Below, piece after piece: positions 1 to 9,350 of a DNA stretch of 64,000 nt; within the stretch, counting starts at the first letter, position 1, and each line of letters begins with the position of its first letter. The position numbers and the translations under genes were made by a program. This stretch comes from GCA-2693325 sp964011675. Lineage in GTDB: Bacteria > Latescibacterota > UBA2968 > UBA8231. Where the stretch lies: the NCBI GenBank assembly GCA_964011675.1, contig CAXGPR010000005.1, positions 1 to 64,000 on the forward strand. Reading direction: 5' to 3'. The notes below the pieces were generated by a model. It saw only the letters and a program-made list of their open reading frames with translations. It searched no databases and was not told the origin of the DNA.

Positions 1-80
1 CATAAGGAGTGAGCCGAAGCGGGATAGCATAAGGCACATATATACTGAAATCGTCTCCTTTTACCGCACATGCCTCCATG

Positions 81-395
81 ATGTGGGACTTTTTAGATGG
101 ACTAGACCGAATAGCGCATTCTCATGCAACCGTTTTCGTAGAAGGGGAGAGCGATACGGACAACTAAGTATGTGCACGCTGGATTCACGATAATGACATG
201 CGTTCGCGCGCGGTTTATCGGTGTGAACTGTGCAGTGTTGCCAGGTAGTTTCTTAGAGAGTGAACTGTTCGGTCACGAAAAAGAGTATGTTACCGGGGAA
301 GTGGATTGGTCAGACAGAGAGGCTAATTTTCCTCGACGAAACCTGTGCGGCTTCACCGGCGGTTCAACTGCGTCTTTTATGCGCGCTATAGTAAC
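81..395 (+). pseudogene. Decayed sigma-54 activator (AAA+ domain) remnant
   Basis: Three short stretches in three different frames together follow the order of an NtrC-type sigma-54 interaction domain. The first (about 81-167) reads MWDFLDGLDRIAHSHATVFV then EGESDTDN and a stop; in the family this position is the Walker A 'GESGTGKE', so the loop is already mutated. The second (172-about 300) contains VNCAVLPGSFLESELFGHEK, matching the conserved GAFTGA-proximal segment but with EYVTGE where GAFTGA is expected. The third (about 323-394) reads LIFLDETCAASPAVQLRLL, the Walker B region, and then stops. No part could make a working ATPase. The remnant converges on the minus-strand TPR gene. The homology call is from recognisable motifs; the exact start of the remnant is unclear and nothing is recognised in bases 1-80. 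Confidence 0.75.
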
Positions 396-445
396 GAGAG
401 TTTGAGCGGCAATTGAAGTCAATTTACAGCAGGAAGTGTGGTTGA

Positions 446-1516
446 TTACATAGAGTTTCGCGGGCCAAATGCATTTTTCATCTTTTCGTATTGTTCGCGC
501 AGGTAGTCTCTATATTCACTTTGCTGCTTGCGGCTTTCTATATCCAAAGCGCGTCGTATGACGGCAAAAGCGTGCGTATAGTATTTCTGTAAATACAGTA
601 ATTCGGCGTATGTATCCATATAGATGGGGTTCTCTCCGTCGAGTTGCAAAGATCTTAGAGAAAGCCGCGTTGCTCTTTTTAACTCGATGCCAGTCTCCGC
701 ATAAGACCAGGCAAGATTATTGAGCAACTTAGCATCTTTTGGAGCACGCTTTATTGCGCGCTCGTAATATTCGATGGCTCTTTCTGTATGCTTTTGCTCG
801 CTGTATATGTGTGCAACGTGCGCGGCGATATTAATCGAGTCACTGTGTAGCAGTGCCTGAGAAAACGCGCTGTCTGCAGAAGTAGTACGCGTCTGTTTAA
901 GCAGTGCTTCTCCGAGAGCAACTAGCAGACGAGGTTGGTTTGGTGCTATGCGTAGTGCTGCGCGTAGTTCGCTTTCAGTCCGCACTAAATCTGCATTTTT
1001 ACCCGCGATCCGGCTGCGTTCAATGCGGGCGTATAAATAGTCAGGATCGAGTGCGATTGCCGAATCTAGTAGGGCAATGGATCGGTTTTGCTGAGCTAAT
1101 TGCAGTTCGATCCACGCTGCAGTAGCCAGTGTTGCGGCGTGAAGCGGCTTTGTATTCCGTAGCCTTTCCAGCGCGCTACGCGCTGCCATCAGGATTGATT
1201 CCTTCTCACAAAGCATTCGTAAGGTATTGTGTAACTGATCGTTTGCCGGATCGACCGCGATGGCATTGGCCAGCACTTCGAGTGCTGCTATATCTTTTTC
1301 TAATCCCATATGGGCTAGAGCGATGATCAGCTGTAAATCAGTCCTTGATCCTTCCTCGCGTAGCGCTCTGCGCGCCTCGATAAGAGCCTGATCGTAATTA
1401 TCATTGTCGAGGTATATGGCGGCTATCTGTGCTCGATCTACCCTACTGCCACCACATTGCGGGTTGTCGATTATGAAAGTCGCCATGATTGCAGAGCAGA
1501 AAATGATATGCTTCAT
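446..1516 (-). CDS. Exported TPR-repeat protein
   Basis: This 356-residue protein has a short hydrophobic N-terminus followed by tandem tetratricopeptide repeats over most of its length, such as the helix pairs around NNLAWSYAETGIEL and AAHVAHIYSEQKHTERAIEY. TPR arrays bind partner proteins; nothing here indicates catalysis. The N-terminal segment looks like an export signal, with a cysteine near residue 21, but the NPQC sequence is a poor lipobox, so the anchoring is uncertain. Its ATG shares one base with the TAA stop of rodA, giving a TAATG junction that suggests translational coupling. It is the last gene of the cell-elongation run, so a scaffold role in wall synthesis is plausible but unproven. 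Confidence 0.85.
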   Translation of the reverse strand: MKHIIFCSAIMATFIIDNPQCGGSRVDRAQIAAIYLDNDNYDQALIEARRALREEGSRTDLQLIIALAHMGLEKDIAALEVLANAIAVDPANDQLHNTLRMLCEKESILMAARSALERLRNTKPLHAATLATAAWIELQLAQQNRSIALLDSAIALDPDYLYARIERSRIAGKNADLVRTESELRAALRIAPNQPRLLVALGEALLKQTRTTSADSAFSQALLHSDSINIAAHVAHIYSEQKHTERAIEYYERAIKRAPKDAKLLNNLAWSYAETGIELKRATRLSLRSLQLDGENPIYMDTYAELLYLQKYYTHAFAVIRRALDIESRKQQSEYRDYLREQYEKMKNAFGPRNSM

Positions 1517-2757
1517 TAGTACTCATGCCTATAAGCAAAAATGTGCATTAATAGGCCAACCGCCAGCAGGTTGGCCAAGAGCGAAGATCCGCCAGAGCTT
1601 AGGAATGGCAGTGGAAGACCCGTTACAGGCATGACTCCAATAGTCATGCCTACGTTAACAAATACGTGAAAAGCTAGCATCGATCCGAGTCCGACGGCTA
1701 TTAAGCTATAGAATCTATTTTTTGTTACCGAACCAATGTATAGGGCTCGGACGATAAGAAAGAAAAACAAACCTAATGTAATCAGGGCACCTATAAATCC
1801 GAGTTCTTCTCCTACAACAGAAAAAATAAAATCGGTGTGAGCAGCTGGAAGAAACTCATACTTGGTTTGTGTGCCCTCCAAAAACCCTTTGCCGGTTAAT
1901 CCCCCTGAACCAATGGCAATCTTTGATTGTATGATATTCCACCCAGTGCCCAAGCGATCGCTTTCAGGATCTAGGAAAGTCATAATGCGATCTTTTTGGT
2001 AGGGACGCAGGAAATGATCCCACAGATAAACAGTCACTAGTCCAGAAGCTAGGTTGGTCAGGAATAGAGCCACCGTGAAGAGAAGGCGTCCTATCAGGAG
2101 ATGGACGGCTACGTTACTCCCTGTAATGAACGCGGCAAAAAGGTAAGGAGCTGCTCCCTGCCATAGAGGTTCGAAGGAAAACACAACACTTAGCAGAGGA
2201 GATAGAACAAAAAATATGTATACGCGCCGCATACCAGCCCAGTAAAGCATGGGCAGAAGAGGAGCTCCAAAAGAAATGGCCGTTCCCAAGTCTGGTTGAC
2301 GTACTATAAGAGCCATGGGAATCAAGCACAACATAAAAGTGCCTATGAAATGCCGTGCTTGGTTAACCTGATCTGTGCTGCAATCGCTCAAGTACCGAGC
2401 CAAGGCAATAATTGATGCAATCTTGGCAAATTCAGATGGTTGTAAGCGCAGGGGGCCTATGTGAAGCCATCGAGCAGCATCTTCGCCTGTACCCCAAACT
2501 AATACGGCTAATAGGCTCAGTAGGGCTATGCCGTAAAATGGATAGGAAAGTCCGTACAGAGCTTTGTTGGGTATGTGTACGATGACGAGAGACCCTAAAA
2601 GAGCGATGAAGGCAAATCTGGCCTGTTTTATCCAAGCTATCTGAACTGCCTGCGATTCACTGTGATAGGCTGCGCTGTAAATGGCAGTTACTCCGAGGAC
2701 CACGGTTGCAACCGTGGCCGCTAGCAGCAGATAGTCGATTTTGCGAATGAGTTTCAT
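1516..2757 (-). CDS. rodA: RodA/MrdB SEDS-family peptidoglycan glycosyltransferase
   Basis: The 413-residue polytopic membrane protein has about ten hydrophobic segments and the SEDS-family signatures, including the C-terminal PFLSSGGSSLLANL motif and the preceding GEELGFIGALITLG loop. RodA polymerises glycan strands from lipid II during lateral wall growth in complex with PBP2. The immediate upstream gene is the matching class B PBP, two bases away, with mreD before that. This is the canonical elongasome order and favours RodA over the division paralogue FtsW. Length is normal for the family. It ends in a TAATG overlap with the following TPR gene. Confidence 0.96.
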   Translation of the reverse strand: MKLIRKIDYLLLAATVATVVLGVTAIYSAAYHSESQAVQIAWIKQARFAFIALLGSLVIVHIPNKALYGLSYPFYGIALLSLLAVLVWGTGEDAARWLHIGPLRLQPSEFAKIASIIALARYLSDCSTDQVNQARHFIGTFMLCLIPMALIVRQPDLGTAISFGAPLLPMLYWAGMRRVYIFFVLSPLLSVVFSFEPLWQGAAPYLFAAFITGSNVAVHLLIGRLLFTVALFLTNLASGLVTVYLWDHFLRPYQKDRIMTFLDPESDRLGTGWNIIQSKIAIGSGGLTGKGFLEGTQTKYEFLPAAHTDFIFSVVGEELGFIGALITLGLFFFLIVRALYIGSVTKNRFYSLIAVGLGSMLAFHVFVNVGMTIGVMPVTGLPLPFLSSGGSSLLANLLAVGLLMHIFAYRHEY

Positions 2758-2759
2758 TG

Positions 2760-4547
2760 TTAATTATGACGTATATGATACGTCGCCGTGGAATCGATGC
2801 TCGATTCGAATTTTTCTGAGTGAACTTTCTTAATGTGGAACGCCTCAATAATCTCACGAGCTACGGGGGCTGCGGTGGATCCACCTCCTCCGCCTCCTTC
2901 TACGACAACAGCTACGGCAATCTCGGGATCTCTGTAGGGTGCAAAAGCTACAAACCACGCATCATTGCTGTTATTTTCTCTATTGGGAACCTGCGCTGTC
3001 CCACTTTTACCTGCCACGTCTATTCCCTCAATGGCAAGGCGCCATCCGGTGCCCTGCGGACCGTAGACGACCCGATGCATTGCCCTACGAACAATATTTA
3101 GCGTAGATTCTGATATGCCATCTATGTGTTGTTTAGGAGGAGGAAGACCGCTTAGATGAGGGGTAACTAAATTGCCGCCGTTGGCAATGGCGGCTGTGTA
3201 ACGCGCCATTTGTATCGGCGTGGCGAGCATGGCACCTTGGCCAATGATGAGATTGAGTAGGTGACCTAATGTCCAGCCGTCGCGCTCTTGATAATACTGG
3301 CGCGAGGGTAGCAAACCAACATACTCTCCCGGTTCAAAATTCAGGCCTGTTTGCTGTCCAAGGCCGAATTTTTCAGCATATTCTCTCCATGTTTCAATGC
3401 CCATTAACTGAGCCAAATGATGAAAGTAGGTATTGCAAGACGTCTCTATTGCTTCAATTAAGTTAAGCTCTCCGTGTCCGCTGCGGTTGTTGCAGCGAAA
3501 TACGACGTCGCCAACTTGTAGCGAACCCACGCAGGCAGCGAACGTGCTCAGCGTATCCGTTATGCCAGTTTCCATTGCGGCAATGGCGCCGATCATCTTT
3601 AGCGTAGAGCCGGGAGGATAGAGACCTCTGATGGCTCGATTAAGAAGAGTCGTTTCGCTCTGCAGTACTTTTTTACGTTCCTTCTGTGCTTGGAAAGAGA
3701 CGAATATATTAGGATCAAAGGTTGGTCTATTTGCCATTGCCAAGACGGCACCCGTCCGGGCATCCAGTGCAACGACTGCTCCGGCAAGGCTGTCGGGTAA
3801 GGCGCGTTCGGCAGCCAGTTGTAAGTCCATGTCGATAGTCAATTGAAGCTCTTGTCCAGGGTCTGCTAGCTGATCGCGTTCGGAAAATTCCTGACGAGTG
3901 CGTCCGCCTGCGTCCACTTCGTAATAGCGCACTCCATCGCGTCCGCGCAGTTCGACTTCGTATACTTTTTCCAATCCCGTTTTGCCAATAAAGTCGCCAG
4001 CCATATAGGCTTTACCCGCTTCTTTACGTCGATCTTCATCTCGTATGATACCCATATAACCCAGCAGATGTGCGGCACTCTCGCGAAAAGGATAGTGTCG
4101 CTGAGCTTCTATTTCGATATCCAATAAGGGCCACGCATCCTTGAGGCGTTCTTCGACGATAGAAACGGTCCGGAAATCAACGTCGCGCTTTAGACGAATG
4201 GTCCTATAGCGCCGGCTATAGTTTCCATCCGTTGCCGTATCACCTGTTTCCTCAATAAAGGCTTGGCGACTTGCTTCGTAGTCTTTGTGTGACGTGCGTA
4301 CGAGCGACACGGTGTAAAAGGGGCGGTTGCGTGCGAGAATACGACCATCGCGATCAACGATAAGGCCGCGCGGTGCTTTCACGCGCTTTTGTGTTATCCG
4401 ATTGTTTTCTGATTTGCGCGCATAGTCAGCCGAAGCGGTAATCTGTAAATAGAAGAGGCGCAGAATGAGTACGATGAAAAGCAGTGCAACAATGCCAAAG
4501 AGGCCGTTAATACTGGGACGTTGATCCTGTCTTTGGGGAGATTCCAT
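2760..4547 (-). CDS. mrdA: Penicillin-binding protein 2, elongation transpeptidase
   Basis: A class B PBP of 595 residues that cross-links peptidoglycan during cell elongation. It has one N-terminal membrane helix (GLFGIVALLFIVLILRLFYL), a pedestal domain opening with APRGLIVDRDGRILA, and a transpeptidase domain. The catalytic motifs are present: STLK near residue 313, SCNT near 367 and KSGTAQ near 513. An upstream ATG at 4595 would extend the frame, but it lies inside mreD. The ATG at 4547 sits one base after the mreD stop and starts directly before the cytoplasmic tail and membrane helix, so it is preferred. A polyglycine stretch (GGGGGGS) lies close to the C-terminus. Confidence 0.95.
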   Translation of the reverse strand: MESPQRQDQRPSINGLFGIVALLFIVLILRLFYLQITASADYARKSENNRITQKRVKAPRGLIVDRDGRILARNRPFYTVSLVRTSHKDYEASRQAFIEETGDTATDGNYSRRYRTIRLKRDVDFRTVSIVEERLKDAWPLLDIEIEAQRHYPFRESAAHLLGYMGIIRDEDRRKEAGKAYMAGDFIGKTGLEKVYEVELRGRDGVRYYEVDAGGRTRQEFSERDQLADPGQELQLTIDMDLQLAAERALPDSLAGAVVALDARTGAVLAMANRPTFDPNIFVSFQAQKERKKVLQSETTLLNRAIRGLYPPGSTLKMIGAIAAMETGITDTLSTFAACVGSLQVGDVVFRCNNRSGHGELNLIEAIETSCNTYFHHLAQLMGIETWREYAEKFGLGQQTGLNFEPGEYVGLLPSRQYYQERDGWTLGHLLNLIIGQGAMLATPIQMARYTAAIANGGNLVTPHLSGLPPPKQHIDGISESTLNIVRRAMHRVVYGPQGTGWRLAIEGIDVAGKSGTAQVPNRENNSNDAWFVAFAPYRDPEIAVAVVVEGGGGGGSTAAPVAREIIEAFHIKKVHSEKFESSIDSTATYHIRHN

Positions 4548-4548
4548 T

Positions 4549-5031
4549 TTAAGAACGGATAAAGCGTTGACGAAGAGGGAGCAAGATGTAGGCAAACGCG
4601 CCTAACAATCCCGTATATATTGCACGACCTAAGCCGTAGCGTATCCAGAAATAGGGAACATCAATCAGAGAAATCGCATTAGTGATCGCATAATACAGCA
4701 GGTCGTGCAGGAGCACGGTGAAAAAAACGAGTGCGACTTGGACCTGTAAATTATCACTGACGACACGCGAACGGCCGTGGCCGACGGCAAAGCCGGCAGT
4801 GCATTTAAGGAGTGCGTTAAGTCCAAAATCTGCTGGGGCATAGGCATCTTGAAGCAGGCCAATTGAGAACCCCAAAAGTGTTGCTAATATAGGGCCTTCG
4901 CGCAGGGCAATAATCGTGATAATGAGCAAGATGAGGTCTGGTTTTAGAGCAGAGACAGAAATAAAATCAAGCCACGTAGTCTGCAGCACAAAAGCAAGTC
5001 CAAGGAGCAATATATAGCGTGCTATATGCAT
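4549..5031 (-). CDS. mreD: Rod shape-determining protein MreD
   Basis: A 160-residue, very hydrophobic protein with about five predicted membrane helices, matching MreD in length and in its segment LKPDLILLIITIIALREGP. MreD is an inner-membrane component of the elongation complex. Identification rests strongly on context, because MreD sequences are poorly conserved: it lies directly ahead of PBP2 and RodA. MreB and MreC, its usual upstream partners, are not in this operon; the gene before it encodes a lytic transglycosylase whose stop overlaps the mreD ATG in a TAATG junction. Confidence 0.9.
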   Translation of the reverse strand: MHIARYILLLGLAFVLQTTWLDFISVSALKPDLILLIITIIALREGPILATLLGFSIGLLQDAYAPADFGLNALLKCTAGFAVGHGRSRVVSDNLQVQVALVFFTVLLHDLLYYAITNAISLIDVPYFWIRYGLGRAIYTGLLGAFAYILLPLRQRFIRS

Positions 5032-6977
5032 TATTGAGCAACTTTGGTGGGGATCTTAAGAGTCGTGCCAGTTAAGAGCGTTGTCGTTAGCGCAATGTTA
5101 TTTTTCTTTGCAAGCTCTTCTACCTGGAGCCCAAATTTGCGTGCAATGCTATACAGCGTGTCGCCGGTCACCACTGTGTATTCGCTAGATGCCTGCTGCT
5201 CTCCGACAACTAAAACCTGTCCTGGTTTAATGAGCACATGATCGAGGTTGTTCCAGCGCTTAAGCGATTCAACGCTCAGGTTAAATCGTCGCGCGATGCC
5301 CCATAGCGTTTCCCCCTGTTGCACGGTATGCGTTGTGCGTTCATTTGCACTGAGGCTGATGGACTTTGATTGACTGCGTGGAATCTGCTGCGTCCAAATA
5401 GTCAGCCGTTGGCCTGGCCGAATTAAGCCTGAAGAAAGCGTATTCCACGTCATTAGGTCATTTAAGGCTATACCATGGCGTCTGGCAATTTGGCTGAGTG
5501 AATCACCCTGACGAACTGTGTAAGTGGTTTTGGATAGGTCTCTATTGTTTTTGCCTGCATTGGGGCTGGCTGGGATATAAAGGCGTTGGCCAGGGTAAAT
5601 GCGGTTGGGATTGCGCAGGCTATTGGCCGCAATAATCGTGCGAGTGCTGACGCCGAAGGCCTGTGCGATATTCGATAAGTTGTCGCGTTGCTGCACTTCA
5701 TACTGATATACGGCAGCCTTCTGTGAAGAGGACAGGCGCCCGTAGCGATCGATAAAAGAAGACCGGGTACCAACGGGGATGCGGAGCACATAGGGTTTTT
5801 TTATGCCCGGAGGAGTAATGGATTGACGCAGTTCAGGATTGAGGTTCCGCAGTATTGTTTCCGTCACGTTCATTGTGCGCGCTGCTGCACGTAGGTCAAC
5901 GTAGGGCCATTCAGAAGGGAGAGTAACTTGGTCATAGGTGAAAGGGTCTTCAAACTCGATCTCGTTGAATCCAAATTGCGCAGGATTTTTAGAAATAATC
6001 GTCGCTGCCATAAAAAGAGGCACGTAGTTACGAGTTTCTTTGGGCAAAGGTAAGTTCCAAAAATCGCGCGTTCCAGCCTTTTCTATTGCACGGCGAACGC
6101 GCCCACGTCCCGAATTATACGCAGCCAACGCGAGCCGCCAATCTCCAAACTCTGCGTAGAGGCTCTTTAAATGTCGAGCGGCGGCATGGGTTGACTTTAT
6201 CGGGTCACGCCTTTCATCAATCCAGTGCGTTTGTTCTAAGCCTTCCATCTTACCCGTGCTTGCGACAAATTGCCACAAGCCAACGGCTCGTGCGCGTGAA
6301 TACGCATTGGGGTTAAATCCGCTTTCGATCATTGCAATATGCAGCAGGTCTTGGGGCAGATCCATCTCTTTGAATACGCGCCATATCATGTCGCGATATT
6401 TCCCCGAGCGTTGCGACCAGATTGTGTATGTCTGCCGTCCGCGGGTCTGAAAGAAATGTATGCTTGCTGCAACCCGAGCATTGGCATCGATCGGCATGTC
6501 GGATTGGAGGCTCAGCTGATGAATGCGAATAATTTGAGAGGCGTCGTCTGAGAAGTCTTCTATGCGCTCTTTGGATAATCCTTGCAGCAGGAGGACTAGT
6601 GGGCTGTCAGGAGAGAAACTCTCAAGATTGGGTAATAAATGTAAGTAGGTTTGCTCTATATCTATGGCTAGCTGTGTGGCGCGCGTGGTATCGCCTATTG
6701 AATCGCTTGCCTCTAGTTCGGCTAAATTGCGATAGGCGCGGTCTAAATCCAGCTGGGCCGAGGTAATATCCCCTCTGGCCTGTGCCTCTTGGGCGCGTAG
6801 CAGATACCAACGGACTGCCCGCATATCACTACCGGTTTGAACAGGTTTTTCTACAGTTTCGGCCTCTACGACAACTGTTTCGGGGACAGGTGGTTGTATA
6901 GATTTTTGCCAAGGCGCGCAGGAGCAAATGCTCAGAGTGAACGCGGCTATGATGGACCGAGTACGTGAGCAGATCAT
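5031..6977 (-). CDS. MltD-like lytic transglycosylase with four LysM domains
   Basis: A 648-residue secreted wall hydrolase. The N-terminus is a signal peptide with a cysteine cluster (LSICSCAPW) compatible with lipid modification. A helical region follows, then an SLT domain with the catalytic glutamate in AMIESGF near residue 216 and the typical AVGLWQF and LALAAYNSG motifs. The C-terminal part has four LysM repeats, each opening with a form of YTVxxGDTLxxIA, and these bind glycan chains. Such enzymes cleave the MurNAc-GlcNAc bond and form 1,6-anhydro ends. Its position just ahead of mreD, PBP2 and RodA suggests that cutting and synthesis are co-expressed in this organism. Confidence 0.93.
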   Translation of the reverse strand: MICSRTRSIIAAFTLSICSCAPWQKSIQPPVPETVVVEAETVEKPVQTGSDMRAVRWYLLRAQEAQARGDITSAQLDLDRAYRNLAELEASDSIGDTTRATQLAIDIEQTYLHLLPNLESFSPDSPLVLLLQGLSKERIEDFSDDASQIIRIHQLSLQSDMPIDANARVAASIHFFQTRGRQTYTIWSQRSGKYRDMIWRVFKEMDLPQDLLHIAMIESGFNPNAYSRARAVGLWQFVASTGKMEGLEQTHWIDERRDPIKSTHAAARHLKSLYAEFGDWRLALAAYNSGRGRVRRAIEKAGTRDFWNLPLPKETRNYVPLFMAATIISKNPAQFGFNEIEFEDPFTYDQVTLPSEWPYVDLRAAARTMNVTETILRNLNPELRQSITPPGIKKPYVLRIPVGTRSSFIDRYGRLSSSQKAAVYQYEVQQRDNLSNIAQAFGVSTRTIIAANSLRNPNRIYPGQRLYIPASPNAGKNNRDLSKTTYTVRQGDSLSQIARRHGIALNDLMTWNTLSSGLIRPGQRLTIWTQQIPRSQSKSISLSANERTTHTVQQGETLWGIARRFNLSVESLKRWNNLDHVLIKPGQVLVVGEQQASSEYTVVTGDTLYSIARKFGLQVEELAKKNNIALTTTLLTGTTLKIPTKVAQ

Positions 6978-6980
6978 CGA

Positions 6981-7871
6981 TTAGTCTGGCCTAGGTAGGA
7001 GTACTTGGGAACGCACTTTAAGGGCATTGGGGTAGCGTCGTTTGATTTCTTCCGCTGCGGATTGGGCTTCGTTCTCTTCGGAAAAGTGTCCGACTTCTAC
7101 CTTATACCACGGCGCTTTAAATGTGACATCGACGTCGCGTCGGTTCAACCGGGCAATAGCTTTGCTGCGCAGACGATCTGCTTCTTCGAGGGAAAGAAAC
7201 TGATCTAATAGCACGCGCCACCCAAACGTGCGCACTTGCTCTCCTATGTGCGCAGATACGTCGTTGTTTGGAACTTCCTCGCTGCTGACAACGGGGCGAT
7301 CTTCCGCAATTTCTTTAATTTCTTCAGGATTTTCGGGTGTCATTTCGACTGATATGACGTAGGCATCGCTGTAGTCAACGCTTAATTCCTTGACCCGGTT
7401 GAGTAAATAACGCGCTTCGCTACGCGTTGTGTAATCACCTGCCTGCAAGACATAAAGCTGATTGCGTTCTTGCACGTACATGGGAATGTTCAGAGATACG
7501 GCGAGTTCATCGCGTAGCTGCTGCGCTAAGTCCCTGTTACTGAGCGCGAGCAATTGGACCCTATAGACCGTGGTATTTCGTTGAGCCGGTTGATCTGCGC
7601 CAGGCGGTTCGGCCGGGTTACCCACAGTGGGTTCTTCTATTGGTTGAGGTGGGGAAGGAAGGTCGGGCTGGAGTTGAGGGCGTGAGAAGTTGGGCTGTAT
7701 GAGCAGCAGGTCTTCTACAATTGAGCTTGGATCAAACGCCTCACTTAGCGTCTGCGTTTGTGCATTTGCATGCGCTATAGAGAATGTGTAAGGCGTTGTG
7801 CCGCCCCCCCCAATATGATAACAGGCTATGAGCGCAATGAGTGTGCTTTGTGATGTGGTGCGTAAAAACAT
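6981..7871 (-). CDS. Lipoprotein with two SPOR domains
   Basis: The 296-residue product starts with a signal peptide ending LIACYHIGGGG, a good lipobox. A proline-rich linker follows. There are then two SPOR-type domains: one beginning TVYRVQLLALSNRDLAQQL and a second beginning RTFGWRVLLDQFLSLEEAD. SPOR domains bind denuded glycan strands made by amidases at active wall sites. The frame could open further upstream at 7943, but that would overlap mtnA and bury the signal peptide; the ATG at 7871 lies 10 bases after the mtnA stop and puts the signal at the N-terminus. It is three bases from the transglycosylase gene, its likely functional partner. Confidence 0.85.
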   Translation of the reverse strand: MFLRTTSQSTLIALIACYHIGGGGTTPYTFSIAHANAQTQTLSEAFDPSSIVEDLLLIQPNFSRPQLQPDLPSPPQPIEEPTVGNPAEPPGADQPAQRNTTVYRVQLLALSNRDLAQQLRDELAVSLNIPMYVQERNQLYVLQAGDYTTRSEARYLLNRVKELSVDYSDAYVISVEMTPENPEEIKEIAEDRPVVSSEEVPNNDVSAHIGEQVRTFGWRVLLDQFLSLEEADRLRSKAIARLNRRDVDVTFKAPWYKVEVGHFSEENEAQSAAEEIKRRYPNALKVRSQVLLPRPD

Positions 7872-7881
7872 GGCACATTTC

Positions 7882-8937
7882 TCACGTTTTAGATGCTTCG
7901 AGTGCCCAGGTGCGCAACGTGGACTCAAATGGGGGGTGGGCAATACCCTGCTCGGAAATAATTGCGCTGACTAAATGATGAGGCGTTACGTCAAAGGCTG
8001 GGTTGTAAACGTCTATGTCTGTTGGTGCAGTCCACTTGCCCATGCCGTTGCGTATTTCGTCGCCACTGCGCTCTTCAATGGGAATTTCATCACCGCTGTC
8101 TAACGATACATCTAACGTCGACACGGGCGCCACAACATAGAAGGGAACGCTGTGTGCCTCTGCCATAAGTGCCAGGCCATAAGTGCCTATTTTATTGGCA
8201 ACGTCACCGTTGGCTGCAATCCGATCTGCTCCGACAATACAACAGGCTATTGCTTCTTTGCGTAAAACCGTAGCGGCCATGTTGTCGCATATGACTTTCA
8301 CTGGCACGCCGCTCTGCTGTAGTTCCCAAGCCGTCAGGCGAGATCCCTGTAGAAGGGGGCGTGTCTCGTCGGCAAAAACGGCAATTTTTTTACCCTGTTC
8401 GTGGGCTGCATATACCACGCCTAACGCCGTGCCATAATCAGCTGTTGCCAAACCACCTGCGTTACAGTGCGTAATAATCTGCCCATTCGCTGGCAAAAGA
8501 GCGGCACCGTTTGTGCCCATGCGTCGACAGATTTCCTGATCTTCGGCAAAGAGGCGGTTTGCTTCTTCGAGGAGACGGTCACATATAAATTTATTGTCTT
8601 CCAGATCTGCACAGCCTTCAAGCACGTTTTTCATATGGTCTAAGGCCCAAAATAGATTGACGGCGGTGGGGCGCGTTTGTCTCAGGCGTTCGATTGCTCG
8701 ATGAACACACGTATAAAAAATATCTCTCGAATCATTAACGGCTGCACGTGCTCCAATCAGCACGCCATAGGCAGCCGCAAGTCCTATGGCTGGGGCACCC
8801 CGTACCATGAGGACTTCAATTGCTTTGGCCACGCTTTCCACGTCGCGACATGCCTCATAGGTTACGCATTCCGGAAGGCTCGTTTGGTCGAGTAGGACCA
8901 GCGCATCATCTTGCCACTTAAGCGTTTGTACCGGCAT
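7882..8937 (-). CDS. mtnA: Methylthioribose-1-phosphate isomerase
   Basis: The 351-residue enzyme converts 5-methylthioribose-1-phosphate to the ribulose form in methionine salvage. The conserved RGAPAIG segment, the catalytic cysteine in THCNAGGLAT and the aspartate-containing VGADRIAANGDVANKIGT segment are all present. The family is related to eIF2B subunits, but the Cys and Asp pair supports the isomerase function. The ATG at 8937 forms a TAATG overlap with rsfS and gives the usual N-terminus (MPVQTLKW). A longer frame back to 8994 is less likely. A methionine-salvage gene inside a wall-synthesis run is unusual; no other mtn genes are seen nearby. Confidence 0.95.
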   Translation of the reverse strand: MPVQTLKWQDDALVLLDQTSLPECVTYEACRDVESVAKAIEVLMVRGAPAIGLAAAYGVLIGARAAVNDSRDIFYTCVHRAIERLRQTRPTAVNLFWALDHMKNVLEGCADLEDNKFICDRLLEEANRLFAEDQEICRRMGTNGAALLPANGQIITHCNAGGLATADYGTALGVVYAAHEQGKKIAVFADETRPLLQGSRLTAWELQQSGVPVKVICDNMAATVLRKEAIACCIVGADRIAANGDVANKIGTYGLALMAEAHSVPFYVVAPVSTLDVSLDSGDEIPIEERSGDEIRNGMGKWTAPTDIDVYNPAFDVTPHHLVSAIISEQGIAHPPFESTLRTWALEASKT

Positions 8938-9344
8938 TAGCTCTGAGAAAATTCGAACGGGGTGCGCGACTGTACCTCGGGCGGTGCGGTCCACTCATCG
9001 GCAAATTCTGTGCACTGAGCATCACCCCAAAGACGCTCTAACGCGTAAAAATCGCGCGCTTCTTGACGAAATACGTGGACGACAATATCGACGAAATCAA
9101 CTAAGATCCAGCGGCGCGTCGATCCCCCCTCTATGTGCCACGGGGGATCGCCGGCTTCTTTTAGCGACTGGGTTACTTCGTCGGCCAGTGTCTTAACGTG
9201 CTGTTCAGAGGTGCCAGTGCATAGCACAAAGAAATCAGCCGCATCTGACAAGCCGCGTAGGTCCATCAGTAGAATGTCGGTGCCTTTTTTATCCAGCAGA
9301 ACTTCTATGATTTGGTCTATTCTGGCATCTTCGTGGTGTTTCAT
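8937..9344 (-). CDS. rsfS: Ribosomal silencing factor RsfS
   Basis: A 135-residue RsfS/Iojap protein. The family binds ribosomal protein L14 and blocks subunit joining in stationary phase. Recognisable segments are DILLMDLRGLSDAADFFVLC, TGTSEQHVKTLADEV and the closing HVFRQEARDFYALERLWGDA, in the right order and spacing. The C-terminal tail after WGDA runs about 30 residues, slightly longer than usual. The gene starts six bases after the LytR_C-domain gene, a pairing seen in many bacteria, and its stop overlaps the mtnA start. Confidence 0.95.
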   Translation of the reverse strand: MKHHEDARIDQIIEVLLDKKGTDILLMDLRGLSDAADFFVLCTGTSEQHVKTLADEVTQSLKEAGDPPWHIEGGSTRRWILVDFVDIVVHVFRQEARDFYALERLWGDAQCTEFADEWTAPPEVQSRTPFEFSQS

Positions 9345-9350
9345 GGAATG

